From the NCBI GenBank assembly GCA_014860725.1, contig JACZJD010000112.1, positions 1 to 7,710 of the forward strand: DNA of 7,710 nucleotides. The letters run 5' to 3'. The notes below the pieces were generated by a model. That model was not told the origin of the DNA, ran no database searches, and saw only the letters and a program-made list of their open reading frames with translations. A program made the position numbers and the translations under genes. This stretch comes from Aquamicrobium sp. (GTDB taxonomy: Bacteria > Pseudomonadota > Alphaproteobacteria > Rhizobiales > Rhizobiaceae). This document shows, piece after piece, positions 5,583-7,710 of the stretch (positions within the stretch are counted from its first letter, which is position 1; each line of letters begins with the position of its first letter).

Positions 5583-7559
5583 CTACAGCCCGAACGGGAA
5601 GGTGTCCGGCACGTGGCCGCCCTCCTCGACGGTCGGCAGCGGCGTTACCGCACTGGTCCTGTCGAACCAGACATAGGCGTCGAACTGCGCGGAAAGCGAG
5701 GCTTCGGCATAGTGGCTGAGGCGTTCGCTCTCCGGGCGGTAGATGACGCCGATGAAGCGTTCGAGGCGGGGGGCGGCGAGCGCTTCGGCCACCGTCCGGT
5801 TGCGGCCGAAATCGACCAAGGCATGCGGCCTGCGCGACAGGTGGAAGCACCGCTCGACGCTGTCGTCGAGCGAGGGGCGCACGGCCTTGACCTCCATCGC
5901 GCCCTCCCAGTCGGTCGCCGCGGCGACCGTGCCGTCATGCGTGCCGAAGCCGATCAGCGCCGCATCGCAGCCGAACCGTTCGCGGCAGAGCTGGCCGATG
6001 TTGAGCTCCTTGCGGAGCTTCCCCATCTCGGTCTGCCGGGCGTCGCCGATGTGCGAGTTGTGCGCCCACACGACAGCCCTGGCGTCGGGACCTTTCGCCT
6101 CGAGCAGATGCTCCAGCGTCTCGAACATGTGCCGGTCGCGCAGGTTCCAGCTCTCCGCGCCGCCGTAATACATGATGCGATAGTATTTCTCCGCCGCCGC
6201 GATCAGCCGCGCGCTCTGCACCGCGTCCAGAAACGCCCCGTCGCCGTCGACGGCATAGGAGAGCCGCTTTTCGAGGAGGTCCCGGCACTGCCGCACCACC
6301 GCCTCCTCGCATTCGCGGTAGCCCGAGGTCAGCACCGCGCGGCCGTAGGTCGCCGGCTCGTTCTGCCATGGGGTGAGGCAGCCGTAGCGCTCGCGCGCCA
6401 CGGCGGCGGCCTGCGGATCGACCCTGTCGAGATAGGCGAGGACCGCGGCGATGGCGTCGCTCATGTTGTAGATGTCGAGGCCGTAGAAGCCGGCCTGCCG
6501 CTCTGGCGGCTGCCCCTCGTTGTGCGCCCGCAGCCAGCGCAGGAAGGCGTCCATGTCGGTGTTGCGCCACATCCATGCCGGAAAGCGCCGGAAGGGCGGC
6601 GGCTCGCCCGGGCGTGCGGGCGTGCCGCGGACGAAGCGGTCGACCGACGCCGCATCGGGCCAGTCGGCCTCGACCGCGACGATGGTGAAGCCATGCTTCT
6701 CGATCAGCCTGCGGGTGATCGCGGCCCGCGCGCGGTAGAACTCCGACGTGCCGTGGCTCGCCTCGCCCAGCAGCACCACGCGGCGGTCGCCGAAGCGGTC
6801 GAAGGCGGCGCCGAACGCCGGGTCGTCCAAGTCCGGCAGTTCCTCCGCCGCGTCGGCGATCAGGTCGGGCAGCGTCTTGCGGGCATGGGCCGTGGCGGCC
6901 TGCGCGGAGGGGTCGGCCCATCCCTGCTCGCCGATCAGCGGCACGAACATGACGCCGCCCAGATCCTCCTCGTCGAACCGGTTGGCCGCGACCCGCGTGA
7001 TGCGGACGAGGCGCTGCGACCGCGCCTCCGCGCCGATCGGCATGACCAGCCGGCCGCCGATGTCGAGCTGGTCCTTGAGCGCCATCGGCGCGGCCGGGCC
7101 GCCGGCGGCGACCACGATGGCGTCGAAGGGCGCCCGCTCGGGCCAGCCCTTGCTGCCGTCGCCGACGCGCACCTCGACATTGGAGACCCCGAGCGCCTCG
7201 AGCCGCTCCCTCGCCCTTTCGCCCAGCGCGGCGTGGCGCTCGATGGTGAAGACCTGCGCGGCGAGCCGGCCCATGACCGCCGCCGCATAGCCCGAGCCGG
7301 TGCCGACCTCCAGCACGCGGTCGGTCGGCTCGATCTCCGCCGCCTCCAGCATGTAGGCGACGATGAAGGGCTGCGAGATCGTCTGGCCTTCGGCAATCGG
7401 CAGCGGCGAATCCTCGTAGGCGAACTCCTCGAAGCCTTCGTCGACGAATTTCTCGCGCGGGACGCGCCGCATCGCGTCGAGCACCCGCCGGTCCTTCACC
7501 CCGCGGCGCACCAGATGGGCGTCGACCATGTGCTGCCTGGCGTGTTCGAAATCCAGCAT
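5583..7559 (-). CDS. Protein-L-isoaspartate O-methyltransferase fused to an erythromycin-esterase-like domain
   Basis: A 658-residue two-domain protein. Residues 1 to about 210 are a PCMT that uses S-adenosylmethionine to methylate isoaspartyl residues in aged proteins: GQTISQP (58-64), the SAM-binding VLEVGTGSGY (82-91), GDG (133-135), FDAIVVAAGGP (145-155) and GGRLVMPIG (168-176). A short linker leads to an erythromycin-esterase (PF05139-type) domain, about 232-638: GEASHGT (265-271, with H269), VEADWP (296-301, with E297), WAHNSHIGD (498-506, with H500 and H503) and the C-terminal RFIGVIYRP (601-609) and SHY (615-617). The histidine and glutamate positions used by EreA/EreB-type hydrolases are present, but many relatives do not act on macrolides, so antibiotic resistance should not be assumed. 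Start: ATG 7559 has GGAGG (7569-7565) with a five-base spacer and is preferred to ATG 7571. A stress-sigma-type promoter lies directly upstream. Confidence 0.92.
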   Translation of the reverse strand: MLDFEHARQHMVDAHLVRRGVKDRRVLDAMRRVPREKFVDEGFEEFAYEDSPLPIAEGQTISQPFIVAYMLEAAEIEPTDRVLEVGTGSGYAAAVMGRLAAQVFTIERHAALGERARERLEALGVSNVEVRVGDGSKGWPERAPFDAIVVAAGGPAAPMALKDQLDIGGRLVMPIGAEARSQRLVRITRVAANRFDEEDLGGVMFVPLIGEQGWADPSAQAATAHARKTLPDLIADAAEELPDLDDPAFGAAFDRFGDRRVVLLGEASHGTSEFYRARAAITRRLIEKHGFTIVAVEADWPDAASVDRFVRGTPARPGEPPPFRRFPAWMWRNTDMDAFLRWLRAHNEGQPPERQAGFYGLDIYNMSDAIAAVLAYLDRVDPQAAAVARERYGCLTPWQNEPATYGRAVLTSGYRECEEAVVRQCRDLLEKRLSYAVDGDGAFLDAVQSARLIAAAEKYYRIMYYGGAESWNLRDRHMFETLEHLLEAKGPDARAVVWAHNSHIGDARQTEMGKLRKELNIGQLCRERFGCDAALIGFGTHDGTVAAATDWEGAMEVKAVRPSLDDSVERCFHLSRRPHALVDFGRNRTVAEALAAPRLERFIGVIYRPESERLSHYAEASLSAQFDAYVWFDRTSAVTPLPTVEEGGHVPDTFPFGL

Positions 7560-7564
7560 GTGAT

Positions 7565-7569
7565 CCTCC
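7565..7569 (-). promoter_or_regulatory. Shine-Dalgarno deciding the start of the methyltransferase-esterase gene
   Basis: GGAGG on the minus strand, five bases before ATG 7559. The alternative ATG at 7571 overlaps this site and lies almost at the predicted transcription start, so the downstream ATG is preferred. Confidence 0.7.
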
Positions 7570-7577
7570 ATCGCCCT

Positions 7578-7602
7578 AACCTGCCGGCATGCCGGCGGTT
7601 CC
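7578..7602 (-). promoter_or_regulatory. EcfG/RpoE2-type general stress promoter for the methyltransferase-esterase gene
   Basis: On the minus strand, GGAAC (7602-7598), 16 bases, GGTT (7581-7578), ending 19 bases before ATG 7559. Transcription would start close to 7570, immediately before the GGAGG ribosome site. A 14-base perfect palindrome fills the spacer. Confidence 0.6.
7583..7596. repeat. 14-base palindrome centred in the promoter spacer
   Basis: GCCGGCATGCCGGC is a perfect palindrome. It occupies 14 of the 16 bases between the -35 and -10 elements of the predicted stress promoter, exactly centred, as an operator for a dimeric regulator might. It could also be chance in GC-rich DNA. 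Confidence 0.45.
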
Positions 7603-7629
7603 GCGGGCCGAGCCGCCCGCCGCCAACGG

Positions 7630-7710
7630 TCACGCCGTCGGGAACGTGACCGTGACCGTCGTGCCGCCGGCGTTCTCGACCTTCGCCGCGCCGCCGAGCT
7701 GCGCCACGAA
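7630..7710 (-). CDS. Probable sensor histidine kinase, last 26 residues (truncated by window edge)
   Basis: The minus-strand frame open from the window end gives 26 residues closing with a TGA at 7632-7630. The peptide contains VAQLGGAAKVEN followed by GGTTVTVTFP. This resembles the last helix and strands of the HATPase_c ATP-binding domain of histidine kinases, in particular HWE/HisKA_2-type kinases common in Alphaproteobacteria, where a '(V/A)xQLGG ... GGTxVxVxFP' ending is usual. Only the C-terminal tip is visible, so the sensor domain, kinase subfamily and partner regulator cannot be read. The gene lies 70 bases upstream of, and on the same strand as, the methyltransferase-esterase gene, which has its own predicted promoter. 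The motif is short, hence moderate confidence. Confidence 0.65.
   Translation of the reverse strand, partial: FVAQLGGAAKVENAGGTTVTVTFPTA

Noticed and set aside
5583..7559. Reading the esterase domain as a macrolide-resistance gene
   Set aside because: The PF05139 superfamily is broad and most members are not shown to hydrolyse erythromycin; fusion to PCMT and a chromosomal stress context argue for a housekeeping role.
7600..7624. GC-rich hairpin after the kinase stop codon (GCGGGC/GCCCGC) as a terminator
   Set aside because: Stem is only six perfect pairs, no T tract follows, and it runs into the -35 element of the next promoter; too weak to call.
5613..7649. 678-codon plus-strand open frame opposite the methyltransferase-esterase gene
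   Set aside because: It is an antisense shadow: the minus-strand protein carries complete motifs of two known domains, while this frame is rich in Arg, Ala, His and Gly without any recognisable domain, as expected from GC-rich antisense DNA.
1..7710. tRNA, rRNA, CRISPR, insertion-sequence or prophage signals
   Set aside because: No cloverleaf-like segment, repeated spacer pattern, transposase or integrase motif, or terminal repeats were seen on either strand.

Overview
The window is a very GC-rich, densely packed bacterial chromosome segment. The protein families and the promoter motif point to an alphaproteobacterium, most likely of the order Hyphomicrobiales (rhizobia and relatives). Nine coding regions are supported: seven complete ones plus a truncated gene at each end. 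There are no RNA genes, mobile elements, insertion sequences or CRISPR arrays. Genes nearly touch or overlap at three tail-to-tail junctions (704-744, 2504-2532, 5195/5200).

Left part (1-2532): the C-terminal half of a phospholipase D/cardiolipin-synthase-like enzyme (+), a YbhN/UPF0104-type membrane protein (-) and an endonuclease/exonuclease/phosphatase (EEP) family protein (+). These are the same three families as E. coli ybhP-clsB-ybhN, but here the orientation alternates. This suggests a conserved envelope/phospholipid module.

Middle part (2504-5195): a UdgX-type uracil-DNA glycosylase (-), which carries the KRR-(I/L)-H loop of the uracil-DNA crosslinking family; a DUF892/YciF ferritin-like stress protein (-); and a divergent two-gene operon (+) of the paired unknown families TIGR02587 (polytopic membrane protein) and TIGR02588 (single-pass exported protein).

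Right part (5200-7710): an unrecognised 102-residue protein (-), a fusion of protein-L-isoaspartate methyltransferase with an erythromycin-esterase-like domain (-), and the last 26 codons of what looks like a sensor histidine kinase (-).

The main finding ties the genes together. Five sites matching the alphaproteobacterial general-stress sigma factor EcfG/RpoE2 promoter (GGAAC, 16-17 bases, then C/G-GTT) lie in the correct orientation just upstream of the YbhN-like gene, the EEP gene, the DUF892 gene, the TIGR02587-TIGR02588 operon and the methyltransferase-esterase gene. All three intergenic regions that could hold a start for these genes carry one or two. The window therefore reads as a stress-regulon cluster: envelope lipid turnover, a ferritin-like protein, repair of damaged protein and two or three proteins of unknown function. 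UdgX has no such site and appears to be separated from the DUF892 gene by a strong hairpin terminator. Sequence matching was done by eye; no database search was run.
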